Shown: piece after piece, positions 36,471-48,900 of the stretch
How positions within the stretch are numbered: position 1 is the first letter of the stretch
How the letters are laid out: every line of letters starts with the position of its first letter
Assembly: GCA_008711295.1 (NCBI GenBank)
Contig: VUYV01000016.1
Span: 7,062,073 to 7,126,072 of the forward strand
Direction of reading: 5' to 3'
Length of the DNA stretch: 64,000 nt
From: Anarhynchus alexandrinus
Lineage: Eukaryota > Chordata > Aves > Charadriiformes > Charadriidae
Notes under the pieces: model-generated
What the model saw: the letters and a program-made list of their open reading frames with translations, nothing else
Told to the model about the DNA's origin: nothing
Databases searched by the model: none
Position numbers and translations under genes: made by a program

Positions 36471-39400
36471 GATATACTATCTCTGAATAGCGGAGTCAGG
36501 TGAAATTAGACATGTGCCTCTGAGGTTGTAGTAGATAAAGAAATCTGGTTCTGTAGGAGGAGATGATTAACACGTGGTACAAATGCACCCAACTCGTAAG
36601 GCAGTCGCGCTTTTGAGATGTGAATGGAAAATTGATTGAATGTCTGAAGGGACTGAAAGGATGGTGAATAAGAAGGTTTTATAAATGGGTCACAATCAGG
36701 CCACTGAAACTTCTTCCACAAATTAATGTTTAGCTCTGCAGAGAAGGTTATCCTCTCCTCTATCACAATCACAACTCCATGAGCTTCAATTACTACTAAA
36801 ATTTACCTGCTGTTTGGTCGGGGCTGTTGACTGTAGGAATGGACAGCCCTCAGGCTTAACAAATTTTTCAGGAGGAGCACTGCGTATGGGTAAAGGGTGC
36901 AACTTGGCAGCATCTTTTTTAGAAAAAGGGAAACGAACTCCATGTCATGAATGAAAAACATTAAAAAAAAAAAGAAAAGGGTAAAACCCTACAGTTCACA
37001 GTGAATCTGGATACTGCAGTTTATTTAAGAACCAGCAAGATGAGAGGCTTTACCCTGTTTGATGATCTGGCACTCGCATTGCAGCCACCCAGCGTCACTG
37101 TCACTGGGTCTCTGCTCCCCATCCCAGCGGGGAGAATGCTGGCCACGGGAGGTGGGACCGAACGTCGAGTTGATCCGTGCTGTGCCGCTGCTCGTCTTAC
37201 ATGTCTTGAGCGTTACTGACCAAGGTTCCTGGGTGGCCCCTGATATTTGCCTCCATACGTAAGCCTGATTTCCTGGATCTGTCCTCCAACCAGCATCTCT
37301 GCTTCCTTCTTCCCACTCCCCAAGCCCCCCATTTTCCCAGCCACAATCTGTGATCTGCCTCCTAGTTTGCGGTTCTGTCTCGTGCCTGTACCAGCTGCAG
37401 CTAACAAGTAGCAGGGTTGTGTTTGAGCATTCAAAAGTTCAATTTTTCTCCGCCCCCCCTTATCTGCTGCTCATTAGCTTTTGCAATTTAAGTTACTTCT
37501 CCTTTTTTTTCCAGCGACACCCTCAGCTATTAGTAGACTGCTTGTGCAGCTATGAGCATCCAGCCGCACTGTGTGTGTTACAGCAGTAATGATCGGAAGA
37601 AAGCAGTGCTTTTTGAGAAAGGGTGAAATAGTTTAGACAGTGCAGAATTTATTCTGATGCATGAATCCAGTATTTAATGTGCAGGTAGAAAAAAAAAAGC
37701 TTCCTGTTCTGCTAATCCTTGGCTGGATAATTGACAGCCTTCTGGATCTTCATTTCGAGCCTTTTCAGCTTTCGTTGATAAAGATGCAAAAAAGACAGAC
37801 GTGTACAAAAGGACTGTATATAGCGTATAATTCATTTTGTAGAGCTAGAACATCTAGCTGAATGTGCCATTGATTTATCCTGGCACTAATTCCTAGTGAG
37901 TAGCTCATTTTGAAAGTAGCTACAAGTTGGCATATTTGCAGGAGCATTGAATTCTGGCACGCAGTCACTGTTGTATTAAAAACATGATGTGCAGCTAGTC
38001 TGGAGAGCCTTTGAAAGGGAGATATCAATAGGAGCTATGAGTTGCATTGTTATTCTCGGTACATACAGGGTAAAAAAACCCCAAACAGAGTAAGCTATAT
38101 ATGTTACCAATAGCGTGCAGTTTGTGGCATGGATTTTTCTTGCAAAATGTGTTAGCGATGTTGCGTTTATTAAAAAATTGTACTCAAAGCCACTTTAAAG
38201 TCCATATGGTATCTGTTATGATTGCCTTAATAACAATAGCATAATTATGGGTATTATATCTTTATAGGATTGAATGTGCAACAAACATTGCTTGTGAGCA
38301 GCAAGTTTTCATAAGAGATGACAGCTGTTTTAGAACCAAAATTATAGCTTATTTATTGTGTGTATACATTTGAGCTGGGCGAAAAATAGCAAAAGAATGA
38401 AATCTGCGAAAGAACTATTTCTTGCTAAGTGTTATTTTGCAATAAAAAAGCTAGTTGTATACTAACAAACAATAAGAATGGGTTGGTTGGAAATAACATA
38501 TTTCTGTAAAATAAGATGTCTCAAAAGGGTGCCTCTAGCTGCAGAACCTACCCATTACCAAGTTTTTTTCCCTTTTCTTGGAGGGAGAGGAAGAAGGCGA
38601 GAAGGAGAGCTCCTTCAGAATTGGAAAACTTTGCTCAGTAGTGGAAAGTTGTAGTGGAAAACATTGGCCTGAAAGAAATAACACATCATCACCTCTGTAA
38701 GGCAAGGATGGATATGGCCCTGATGTGAACAGAGGGGAGAGGAGGAAGTAGCTGCTGAAGTTTCATCGTATTTTGTATGGATCTTGCAATGGAAAGTCTT
38801 GGCACTCTGGTCTGGCAGGGACAGCGGTGACCTGCAAGCAGCGGCTCTTGTACGATTACTCCAAGCATTAGGTACGAGAGTGAGCTGAGCTGAAAAGATT
38901 GGTTGCAAGAAGGTTAACTTCAGAGCGGGTTGCTCTTTTTCCACTTTTCCACGGTTTTTCTAAACCTATGTCTGTCTGAAGTAGTGGTGAGTACCATCCC
39001 AAAATTTCGGGCACCTCGAGCCTTTTACACATTGTAATCTTGATGTTGGAAATGATGGCCAGGTCTTTAGGATAGGTTGCAAACAAAAGTATTGTAACAT
39101 GGAGTATTTTAACTGAAGGTCAATTTTATAGTGGTATTTAATTGTCTGAGGAATCTATATCACTTATAGCTTTCAGAAACTTGTTGAAGCTTACAGAAAA
39201 TCCGAAGTTTTAGCTTGCACATTGTTATTGCAGAAACTGTCACCCTCTCACAGAATTGAAGAAATGTGAGGCGGGCAGTTGTAAAGCTGTATTGTTGAGG
39301 TTGGGGGGAGAGAGGAATTCAGATGGGTGTCTTCGTTGCTGCAGATGAGCAAGAGTGTGGTTTCCAAAAAGGTGGAAAAAAACCAAGTGCAATACTGATG

Positions 39401-40259
39401 AATAGGCATTTCACAGCAAGGCTTCTAAAGTATTAAAATTCAGGCACAATTACTGTACAAATAAAAGCCAGGGCTCTTGCATATACAGAAAGGAACTTTC
39501 ATTCTGTGTAAAGGATCTTGGCACAAAGGGAATTTTCAAAATATTATAAGATTGTTAAAACCTGGTTCCCCAGCATAAATTAATGTAAAATTTCTGGTGT
39601 GTGCTCTGAGCGAGTGTCCCATTGGTTGCGTCTCACCGAGATCTAAAACTAGGAATAAGAGCGACAGCTCAGGCTTACCCTGCGGTGATACTCTGACAAC
39701 GCTGTTGGACAAATTCCCTGTAACAGAGGAGAAGGGTTGATCAGAGATAAACTAGGCTACAAAAAGCAACTTCAGCAATTTCAGAAATCCTGAACGCTGT
39801 GAGGGGAAAAATAACTGTGAACAGAAATTTTGAATAATCCCTGTTTAGGTTGTGTATCATGCTCCTGTAGGTAATGTCTCTGTGGACACCCTGGATAAAG
39901 GGCTGTTGCCTAGAAGCCTGCTGGGTTGTATCTTATAAAGAAAACCAAGGAGAAATGATGGGGAAAAGGAGAATTCAGGGAGCCAAGAGGGTTTTGAGTT
40001 GCTTGGAGGCATCATTGCTGGCGTAGGCTCAGAGGTTGTGCTCAGGCTGCATTCACCTCTTGGGTTTTATCCAGATTTAAACTCTCTTAATGCCTCACCA
40101 ATACTTTCTTTACTTGCATACAACTGAGTGCAATGGGGGTCTTGGGTTTGAGGAGCTTTTCTGAGGGCTGCAGCCATGCAAAGTGAAGGTGAAGGCCTGT
40201 AGAAGATGAGGTACCTGGCCATTTTCACAGGCAAGAGTATCTTATAAAGCCCTTTCCCA
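36471..40259. other. Noncoding block, no gene recognised
   Basis: Unique sequence with an A run at about 36962-36973 and A runs followed by CCCC near 38073. The segment 37060-37380 is somewhat richer in G+C but shows no splice-flanked exon with convincing coding content. Frames reach about 109 codons without domains. Confidence 0.55.
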
Positions 40260-40520
40260 AGCTGCTCACTCCCGGGGCTCTCCTGCTGCTCGGCACCCGC
40301 GGGGATCCCCCAGGACTGCGCACGGAGCCAGCAAATCCTCGGGAGTCTCCGGCTGCGCTCTGCTGGTGCCTTCCCATCATGAAAATAAGTGTCTGCTTTG
40401 AAATCCAGCGGCAGAGAGTTTATGCGCTCTGACAACATGACATGGGCAGCGCAGGGATGTCTCTTCTGGATGGAAGAGATTTTTCCAGATGGCATTGTGG
40501 AAAGAAGTACCGTATGATGG
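40260..40520. promoter_or_regulatory. Weak candidate conserved element, CpG-retaining
   Basis: A stretch of mixed composition with about a dozen retained CpGs in its left half (CCCGCGGGGATCC, GCGCACGG, GCTGCGCTC). The right half lacks simple repeats and reads into GAGAGTTTATGCGCTCTG. A 142-codon minus-strand frame (40067-40495) covers it but has no domain and is taken as chance. The regulatory role is a guess from texture. Confidence 0.2.
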
Positions 40521-41769
40521 CTTGCTTTGAAAATACTTTGTACACTCAGAACTTGTCTCAGCTTTGTAAAAAAAAAAAGCTGTTTTAGTTTGTTTGTTTT
40601 TTTTTCTTTTCAGGATCATTTTAAACATAGTGGGATGCCAAATCCTTTGAATGGCAAATACTGGCAGATTGTATCATATCTCTTTTGTGATAGAAATTAT
40701 TGTCAGCGGTGTGAAACTGTGTTGACTATTTATGCAGTGATAGTTGTGTTTAAGTAGCTTTAGATTGTGTAGATCTCGTTAATCTCTGAAAAACCATTAT
40801 AAAATGCAGTGGAGTTTAATGGTCTTCGGTTTTATTCTGCGACTGCATCATTTTTTATTTTTCATTTTTACCAAAGCTATGAAATGGTTGTTGGTCTCAT
40901 AATTTCATGGAAATGCTTTGTAAAATAATACCCACCTTACGCAGTTTTGTCTGTAGTCTTTGATGTGATTTAGAGCAAAGTTTTACAAAACATTTTGTGA
41001 GTTGCCAGAGCTCATTACCTAATGCGTTGAATTACAGATGGAAAGAAATGCTGTAGTGGGTTAATTCGAGTATAATGGCTGATCCTATTGGGACCAGGCT
41101 GCAGTATCGTTAAAATGTGTATGTCCTATGCATGTGAAGGTGTAATTTTGAGTACCTTCTCATTCCAATGTTGGCATTTGCATGGATATTATTTTACCAA
41201 ATTCCAGCATGCTCTGCATAGAAATCTAACAAATACAGTTACGTTAGACAGGAAAAGATATTGCTGTTGAAGAAAAAAATATTCACAACAGGTTTTCCAG
41301 TGGCATGGAAGCCTGTTTGCAATTTAAAGGACTGAAGGATTACTTTTCCTTTAGGAAAATGTTGTGTGATCAGGAACTTGAAGTACTGATGGAAAAGAAA
41401 GTTGGAGCTGATGGGGAATTTTTACTTCTAGGGGAAATAAAATATCTCTTTTTAGCATGAAATGTTTGGATCAGAAGCAGCTTCCTAGTTCTGATTTTTG
41501 CTAACATAAGCTTGTATTAAAAATATATACATATATCTAGAACAAAATGTTACACTGAAACTAAAAAAGTAAAAAGTTTTTTTCTTTTTCCAGAAATGAG
41601 TTGCAGAAGCTTGTGATTGTCTTCTGGCTTTTTTCCACCTCAGAATATGAAGCGGTTTAGATGGGGAATATTTGGCATAACAGAAAATGTAATTCCAACT
41701 GAAATCTAGTCTTTGCAAAGCAGGCAGATAAACTTTTGTAATTTTATTTTAATTTTTTTAATTTCAGAC
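40521..41769. other. Noncoding block, no gene recognised
   Basis: An A run near 40568-40577 is followed by a T-rich tract ending in CTTTTCAG (about 40605-40613), a good-looking splice acceptor. The sequence after it does not read as a known protein, so no exon is called. A short TATACATATAT tract lies near 41523. Confidence 0.5.
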
Positions 41770-41791
41770 TTTGTAAGGTGCACCTTACAAA
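41770..41791. promoter_or_regulatory. 22-bp perfect palindrome (AAGGTGCACCTT core)
   Basis: The half TTTGTAAGGTG is followed immediately by its exact reverse complement with no spacer, giving 22 bp of perfect dyad symmetry. The core AAGGTGCACCTT contains back-to-back AGGTG units, the half-site used by ZEB/Snail zinc fingers (E2-box) and related to T-box half-sites. Under equal base frequencies, about 0.015 such palindromes are expected in 64 kb. It could be a dimeric protein site, the fused inverted ends of a decayed element, or chance. No transposon body is visible around it. Confidence 0.45.
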
Positions 41792-43053
41792 ATGTCACAG
41801 AAGCGTGTGCTGATTGGGTGTTAAAATTAGGATTTGAGGTGATAAATTGTGTTGCTTAAAAAAGTTTTGGATTCTAAGGAAAATACTGTATTTTTAAGAG
41901 GATATGAAAGCTTTACTGGGTTCTACCAACATTGGTTCAGCACTATTAACATTCAAGAGTACTTTGTCTGTCCCGATTTCCCAACTTAGGAGTTACTCCA
42001 AGACGTTGCAACTCTTCCTACTGCAGCTGCTGCTGTTTGTCTTTTCTTTGCGTGAAGCTGGTGTTTGCGAGTGAATGAGCCGTCTATTGTGATGAATCTT
42101 TCGAAGAATTATTTTAGGAAACAGTCAATCTTTCAGAGTTATTTTTAACAACGGAAGGAAATTTTATTTTTAACAACGTAAGGGAAAAAAAAAAACTTGC
42201 TGATTACATCTGTCCACATTTTGTAGGTGCGTAATGTAATTCGTTGGGCTGATAAAGGTTTTGAAAGGGTTTCCACTGCAGCTGGAAAACTTCCTTTCAC
42301 TTAACTGGACATTGAATCATCTATGAGTAAAGACTCCACAGGTCTGTAATTAAATGAGTGGGATGCTGAACTCTCTTGCGTTCTCAGCAGAGTCGTCTGC
42401 ACACTCTGTGGTGGTGAAAATGGGCTGATTTCTGCCACTGTGGCACAGCAACCCTTTATGCCAACAGGAAAGGACATGCAATAGGATCAGACTGGACTTT
42501 ATTTACAAAAAGACACTATTTCATCTGTAGTAAGAGACCCTTACACAGAGCTAGATTAATTTCCAGTGATTCATTATTTTTCTGTATTTATTAAGTCCCA
42601 AATGTTACAGGGGAAGTTTATGTTATATAAATTGCACTGGTTATAGGAAATCAGTTTTCAGGTGAGTATTCTGGTCCCAGAGCTTGTCTGCTCTTAAATT
42701 CTGCAGGGTGTCATGAAGAGTTTTGGTAGAACATGAAGAATGATATTGTTGTGGTATAATACACATACCAGAAGGGATTTGCACTGAAATGCTGGAACCA
42801 CAAAAACCAGAGAATTTTCCTCTCCAATTTCTATTGTCAGGGACGATCCAACATGGATTTCAGGGGAGAAGTGCCTGCTTGATGCAATACAGCTGAGTTT
42901 TGCTTTTTGCCTTTGTGGCTCGAGATCAAATCAACAGCTCTCTTGGCCTCAAGAAATAGATATTGCAAAAAAAACAACCCAACTGCAGTATAAAATTGTC
43001 TGTTTTGCTTTGTTTACTTTCAGGTGAATGCCAAAAGTAAAACTTTAAACGGT

Positions 43054-43070
43054 TGATCATTTAATGATCA
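43054..43070. promoter_or_regulatory. 17-bp inverted repeat TGATCATT-T-AATGATCA
   Basis: Perfect 8-bp arms around one base. Its 18-bp context (through G43071) differs by one base from 13831-13848. The two sites may bind the same dimeric factor or be chance. Only the symmetry is seen directly. Confidence 0.25.
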
Positions 43071-43604
43071 GAATAATCAGTTCAGTTGAAATAGCATGCT
43101 GTTTTAAGGCCTGTTTTTAAATCTAACCTGTTTAGCCTAGAAAGGAACTTGAAAATAAAACAACATCAGAATCTTAATGTATTTGCAGACAAACACCTGC
43201 ATATTCCCACTGAGTAATTCTGCTACTTAAATATTCTTTGCTCTTCTGGTTCTGTATCTGCCTGTGATCTTCCGGACGATTCCTCAGAGATCAAGGAGTC
43301 AAGCCAACCAACACAAATATAAAAGTGTTGACAGCAGAGGAGAAAATCTGCTTCTTTGCAATCTTAATCTTGGGTTTGTCTGACTGAGTTTCAGTGTTGG
43401 GCAAACAACTGAAGGACTCGGGTTATGATCACTGTTTTTTTTTTTCCTGAACATAGGTCTAATGTGAAAGTAGAAAACCGTATCTGAAACTAGCGTAGTC
43501 CTTTTCATCATTCTTATTTACTTCTTGCTGGTTGATTAGACTGTTGTTATTCGTTTAACTCATAATACTTAATAATTAACCTGTTTCTTTCTGTTTCATA
43601 TTTG

Positions 43605-43621
43605 TCCAATCAGTGATTGGA
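43605..43621. promoter_or_regulatory. Double CCAAT palindrome
   Basis: TCCAATCAGTGATTGGA is a perfect inverted repeat with 8-bp arms around a central G. It presents one CCAAT box (CCAATCA) on each strand. CCAATCA is the preferred NF-Y core; two opposed copies this close would compete for or co-bind the factor. No promoter is otherwise recognisable here. Confidence 0.3.
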
Positions 43622-45655
43622 ATATTTTTGCTTTGCAAAAGAATGTAGACACTGTCAATAGAAATGGATCTTTTAATTACGTTCATCACCTTGACTTTGC
43701 CAGAGAGGTTGGTAGCCCATAAGCACTGTGGGAAGACAAATCATCGTAGCTTCTTTTCTTTTTTCCCCCAGAAGACAAAGAATTTTGATTTGTCACAGAT
43801 GACTATACAGAATATTTAATATAATCTAAATAAATGGCATATTGATAACAGCAGCAATGCGTGAAGAAGTAGAGTTGTACAGAGTAAAAGTTATTTATAA
43901 AAAGTAATATTTTCTAATAAAAAGTAATTATCTTTATATGTTATTCTGCAAGTCTCATGTTTAAAATTTGGTATGAATATTCAAGTAAGGTTCTTTAATA
44001 TGTTAAAATTAGATGTATATAAAGGTCTTACCTCATATTTTACGGCTGAAATTTGTTTCCTGCTATAGGAAAATAACAGGAGTTTTCTTAATTAAGTAAC
44101 ATTTTGTTTGGAATACATTCTTATTCAAATTCATTTGTTTTCATTCTGTCATAAGTTAAAGAAGAGCTTGTAGAGGCAAGTTGCATACCTGTATGCCAAA
44201 TTTTTTTGGTTATAAATATATTCCAGACAATTCCATCTATTTTATTCTCATCAGAATCAAATTATAGCAAATACTTGCTTTACCCAAGATCCTCTGTTCC
44301 CCAAGAGCCCTTCAGCATTACTTTAAACATTTCCTAAAAATACTACTGAATTTAAAAATACCGAAAACTAATTAATATAAGCTGATTACATTTAGTGCCT
44401 TTTTCTTCCGTAGGTGACTCAGGCTCACTCATCTTTCTTTAAGTCGAGCATATCTGGAGGTTTTTCCATTTGCACACCTTGCACGTGATGCCTTCCAATA
44501 AGGCCCATGCCAGTGAAGGTCTGTCAGATTAGTAAAGAAAAAGCAAACCCTTATGTCAAAGCTGAAGCTGGAGAGCATGTAAAAAGATCTCTGATGTACT
44601 TCCTAAAAATAAGGGACATAGCAAAAAAGTCTTATTTGCAGGTCAGTGACTGGCTCATTGCTGTGTAATTTTGAGTGGGGATATACAAATTGATGTGAAT
44701 GCTCCCCACCGAGTTTCATTTTTCTGTTGCCTTTGTATTTTATTTTGGTTGTGGATTACAATAGATTGTGGAAATCCCTGTTTATGGTGCCCCTCAAACC
44801 TTTTGAAGGGGTCTAAAATCGATCACTTAAAATTAGGAATGAGTTTGCGAAGCATGGACAAAAATAAGTTATTTGAATATTCAGTTGTGAATGATTTAAA
44901 GGATTGGGGGGAGTGTTGAGACTTTAAATAAAACTGTACAAAGTACAGAACAGTTTTTCACTGACTTCACTTAGCAAAACAAAAAGAGACGAGGGTCAGA
45001 GGCGATTATTGTCTTCTTTACAAACAACCTAGCTTTTCCTTTTCCTGCTGCTGTGAAAAATCCATTTGTTTCTAACCATCATAGATGATAACCTAAGGTT
45101 TGGCAAAATGGCTTTGGCTGGACTAGGGGTGGCTGCTGCTGTTTCACATGGCTGCCGGTTGAACCAACGTGCGGCCTGGGAGACGTGGAGCAGAGAACAT
45201 GGAAGCCCCACCGGGGAGGGTCAGCGACTTCTCTGTGTCTCTGGAAGAAACTGGAGAGATTCATGCTATGGAATACGTTCTTGTTGGAGACTTAGAGGCT
45301 GTGTCTGAAGATAAAACAAATGTGATGGAGGTTAGGAAGCAAACGGACAAAACAGGCAGTAGCACGTTTCCAGGATGAGGTGGTGTTTCTCAAACGTGGT
45401 GAAGGTGCTCAAGAATGAAAAAGGTGAATTACTAATGGTGTAAAAGGTTGGCTAAAACAGGTTTGGTGTATAAGGTGGCAGATGTAACGTCGTCACCTTA
45501 AACACAGCTTGGGAAAGCTGAGGACTGCAAGCCTGCAAGCTTTGTGTGTTCCGAGCAAGTTATTAAAAAGTGTAAGAAAAAAGAAAACTTCTAACACCTG
45601 CATAAATATAGCTAGCGCCAGGTTCGGAGCGTGCAGAAGCCAGGCGTCCGACGCG

Positions 45656-45968
45656 ATGGGTACTAGGCATATGGAACTTTTTGCCAAAGGGTATTGCAGA
45701 TGCTTATGGTTTAAAGAGAGGCTGGATAAGTTCATGGACAAGAAAGCCACTGAGGATTATTTAGAAACTACAGCCAACTGAGGAATTCCCTGAGCTTAAA
45801 GCATGTGGAGTATTAGCAAGAATAACCATATTTGGGAATATTGTGCTTTATTATCGTGTTCTCGTACTTTTTCTTGGTCATCTTTCCATGACATCTGTTA
45901 GAAGTAGGATCTCAGGCTAGGTAGATCTTTGCTTTGAAATAGTACTGCAGTTCTCGTGGTCTTTTCTT
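45656..45968 (+). mobile_element. Ancient CR1/L3-type LINE 3' end, decayed
   Basis: In order, the plus strand carries ATATGGAACTTTTTGCCAAA, AAAGAGAGGCTGGATAAG, TTCATGGACAAGAAAGCCAC, GGAATTCCCTGAGC, and then AGGATCTCAGGCTAGGTAG and CTTTGCTTTGAAATAGTACT with GCAGTTCTCGTGG. This matches, in sense order, the 3' end of an old CR1/L3-like family shared by turtles, crocodilians and birds (typical blocks GGAACTC-TTGCCA, GAGGCTGGATAAGTTCATGG, CCTGAGC, GGATACTGGGCTAGATGGAC, CAGTTCTTATG). No frame is intact. A 90-codon frame crossing its left part is incidental. Boundaries are approximate. Confidence 0.75.
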
Positions 45969-48900
45969 CCAGAACACCATCTGCCATGTATGAAAGGCTG
46001 GTTACAAAAATAAACCAGCAAATGGCAGAAAACACAGTCTATTAGAAAAATCCTGTGGCGGTTTGCGGGAGGAGGTCAGTAGACCAGTCACGTATCCATC
46101 ATGTTATCTCACTGTACTCCTCTCCTTCCCTCTGCAGAACAACGCTCAGTTATCAACCAGAGGACAAAGAAATGCTGGAAGGAAGGTTAGGGCAGGGCCT
46201 CTGTGCTTGTGCTCGCCTGGAGGGCTGAACGGGATGGCACAGTCTGTTTCTTATCCCATGCTCTGGTTTACCGTACGAAAGGCATGGGTGGGAATGTCTG
46301 GAGGGGAGTGGGAGGTCAAATAATAGTATTTAGTTTTGTTTAGTGACTTCAGTTCCTCGCTCCTGATTACCTATCATTAGCCCCTGAGTTTGTGCATCAC
46401 TGCCCTCTGAGCAGCGTTAGCTCTTTCTTTGGAGTTGGGGTTACGCTCTACTCGGTTCCCAGGCTGGTGTATGGAAAGGGGAGGAAGAGGTGCTTCTCCT
46501 GAGGGCAGGACCTTTCACATCTCGTTTTGCTGCTTCCCTACGAAGTGGCAGGCTGTATTTTTTTTGCTGAGATTAGCAGGCAGGGGCTTGTCAGCAGGAG
46601 TTCTCGTTTCTTGGAAGTAGGACGTGGAAAAGGCAATTGCAGGGGGTGGAATAAGACACGATCCAGTAAGAAGTTGTATATAGAAAGCAACGTGGACTTC
46701 AAATTCTCTGTGAGCCTCCATATTCCTACAGAATAAGTCTTGCTGAAAAGTATGAAGTATGCATATTGGATCATCCTTTTGGGAATAAATGGCACATGTA
46801 GCCTCATTTTTACTTCAGTCAGTTGTCTCATGATACTGGCCCTCTGGCTTGGAGGACCTGAATTTCTAGAGGCAGGCTAGGTGTTGATTTCCTTTCCTGT
46901 CTTCTTGCAAGAATAGGCTGTATTTTGGATCTTTTTATTTTTCAGTTCCTGAGGCTGTACGTCAGAGAAGTGTTGTATGCAATGGGAAGCGCAGAGGTCT
47001 TTAACTTGCGTTTGCCCAGCTATTGAGTATTGAAATAGTACGATTAGGAAAAATCCTATCAAACTTTCCACATTAAGGTATCGCACTGATATGACTTTGC
47101 AAATTTTTAGGTCGTATTAAATTAGAATTTTTACATAACCCACGTAGAATCTGTACTTCACTGTACAGGCACAGTACAGTGTGATACGACCCTTATATCA
47201 GAGAAATGCGTGTCTAAATTAGTAGGGTGGGGAGAGGGTGGGAAGTAGACTGCAGATTTTATGCCGGTCCTCACCATATTGAGTTATGCGAACAAGCCTT
47301 CTGTTCGGGGCCACTGTGGCGTGGAGGCATCACATAGTGGTCCAGTGGCATTTGCCAAGGATGAAAATGTTGTCTGCTTTGTCTGTAGATGCTGTCACAG
47401 GGATCTCTCTTCTTGGTAGAGGAGCAGGCAATACAGTCGTGCTTAGAAGGCTGTGATTCTTTTAATTGTAAGCATTAGTTTTGGGTGGGGTGTTTTTTCC
47501 ACATCAATTTTTGTCGGTCTGTTAGGACCATTAAGTTGTTTAGACCTCAAGTTAGTGACAGAGGAAGCAGCGGCATCCAGTGTGACACAGGCAATTAAGT
47601 ATTTTATTTTTTGGATCAGAAAGGCAGGGTTGCTTTAGAAAGAAAAAATCAGAGGAGAAATATGATTACCAGTGGAGCCTAAATAACACTTATAATATTT
47701 AAGATATATATGCTTGGACAATGACTTGTATTGCAATGATTTATGAATTTATGATTGTTTGTTGCAGGGTTACATGTTTTTAATTACAACTGATAGCGCT
47801 GAAGCCAACAGCAAAAAATAGTGCGATGGAAAAACAAGTAATTAGGGTCTTAAAACAAAAACCAAGCCCAAACCCAGTCCTCTCTAGAGGCAATATTGTT
47901 AACAATTTTTCCATTGTTACAGAGTGTGGATTCAGTTTTTAGTCCAGAATAAAAGATGCTGAAATAGACTTCCTAGAATTGTGTGTGTGAATAATCATCC
48001 TCAGTGGCTGTGAAAGTGTGGGGGAATATCTGTTTATAAAAACTGCTCATTCTCTGGCAATCAGTGTTTACTCTTTTTAATTAGAATTTAAGATTGACTG
48101 GCATGTTTTCCATATCATATGTTGAAGTTTAGAAAAATCTTAACTGTTTATGCACATAAGTAACACTTTTTAATTTCTATCTATCTGTTTTCTGAACCTC
48201 ACTTTTGATAATCCTGAGATTTCCTCAACAAAGTTTCCACTGAATGTGACAAGACTTAGTTGGTAACTCGTTTAATGACTCATAAATTTGAGTCACTTGA
48301 AGTTAATTGATTCTTTAGGCACCCAAGTTGGATTTCACTGTCTAGTTTTATGTATGTAGATTCTGTTAATAAGAACAGAATACTTCTTAAATAATACTCT
48401 AAATACTTATAAAGAGCTGGATTTTGAGCAGTGTTATGGACGTAACTTCTGGAATAGATCCTTCATTGCATCCAGTGTCCCAGGTGTGGATGAAGGGAAG
48501 AGTACCCGTCTTGGAGCAAGAAGTTTTCTGTCTCCATGGAAAGGAGAAAAGAAAGACATAAATTTAAAAAAAAAAACCAAACACAACAAAACAACACAAA
48601 ACCCCACAACATAGGCAGTGGGCAGTTTCCTAGGAAGGCTGCTGTGGCTGCTGAGATGAAGATGCTTGCCAGTTTCTAGAAATTATGTTTACTTTTGAAT
48701 TGCCTGGTTTGCAATAGGATCCTTATTCAGTTAAGCAACCCAAAGAAACTGGCCTTCACTGTATTTTCATCTAAATCCTTCATCTAAATTAAAAAAAAAA
48801 AAATTATGGTTTTGGCCCCTGAGATTATTTTTTTTTTCTGGAAAAGTGGGCCAAGGCAGTTCTGCACCTGAGCATCTCTTCCTTAGCCTGAGGTAGTCAA

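Larger units (their letters stand above)
41792..45655. other. Noncoding block, no gene recognised
   Basis: Unique sequence with an A run at about 42185-42195 and a T run at about 43435-43446. It holds the palindromes at 43054-43070 and 43605-43621, described separately. The segment 45060-45380 is more GC-rich and has overlapping open frames of 60-80 codons on both strands, none with a domain. Confidence 0.5.

Noticed and set aside
40067..40495. 142-codon open frame on the minus strand
   Set aside because: Composition is ordinary and no family is recognisable. It overlaps another local rise in G+C content.
40605..40757. Exon candidate after TTTTTTCTTTTCAG
   Set aside because: The downstream reading is not recognisable and no matching donor or conserved stop context is apparent.
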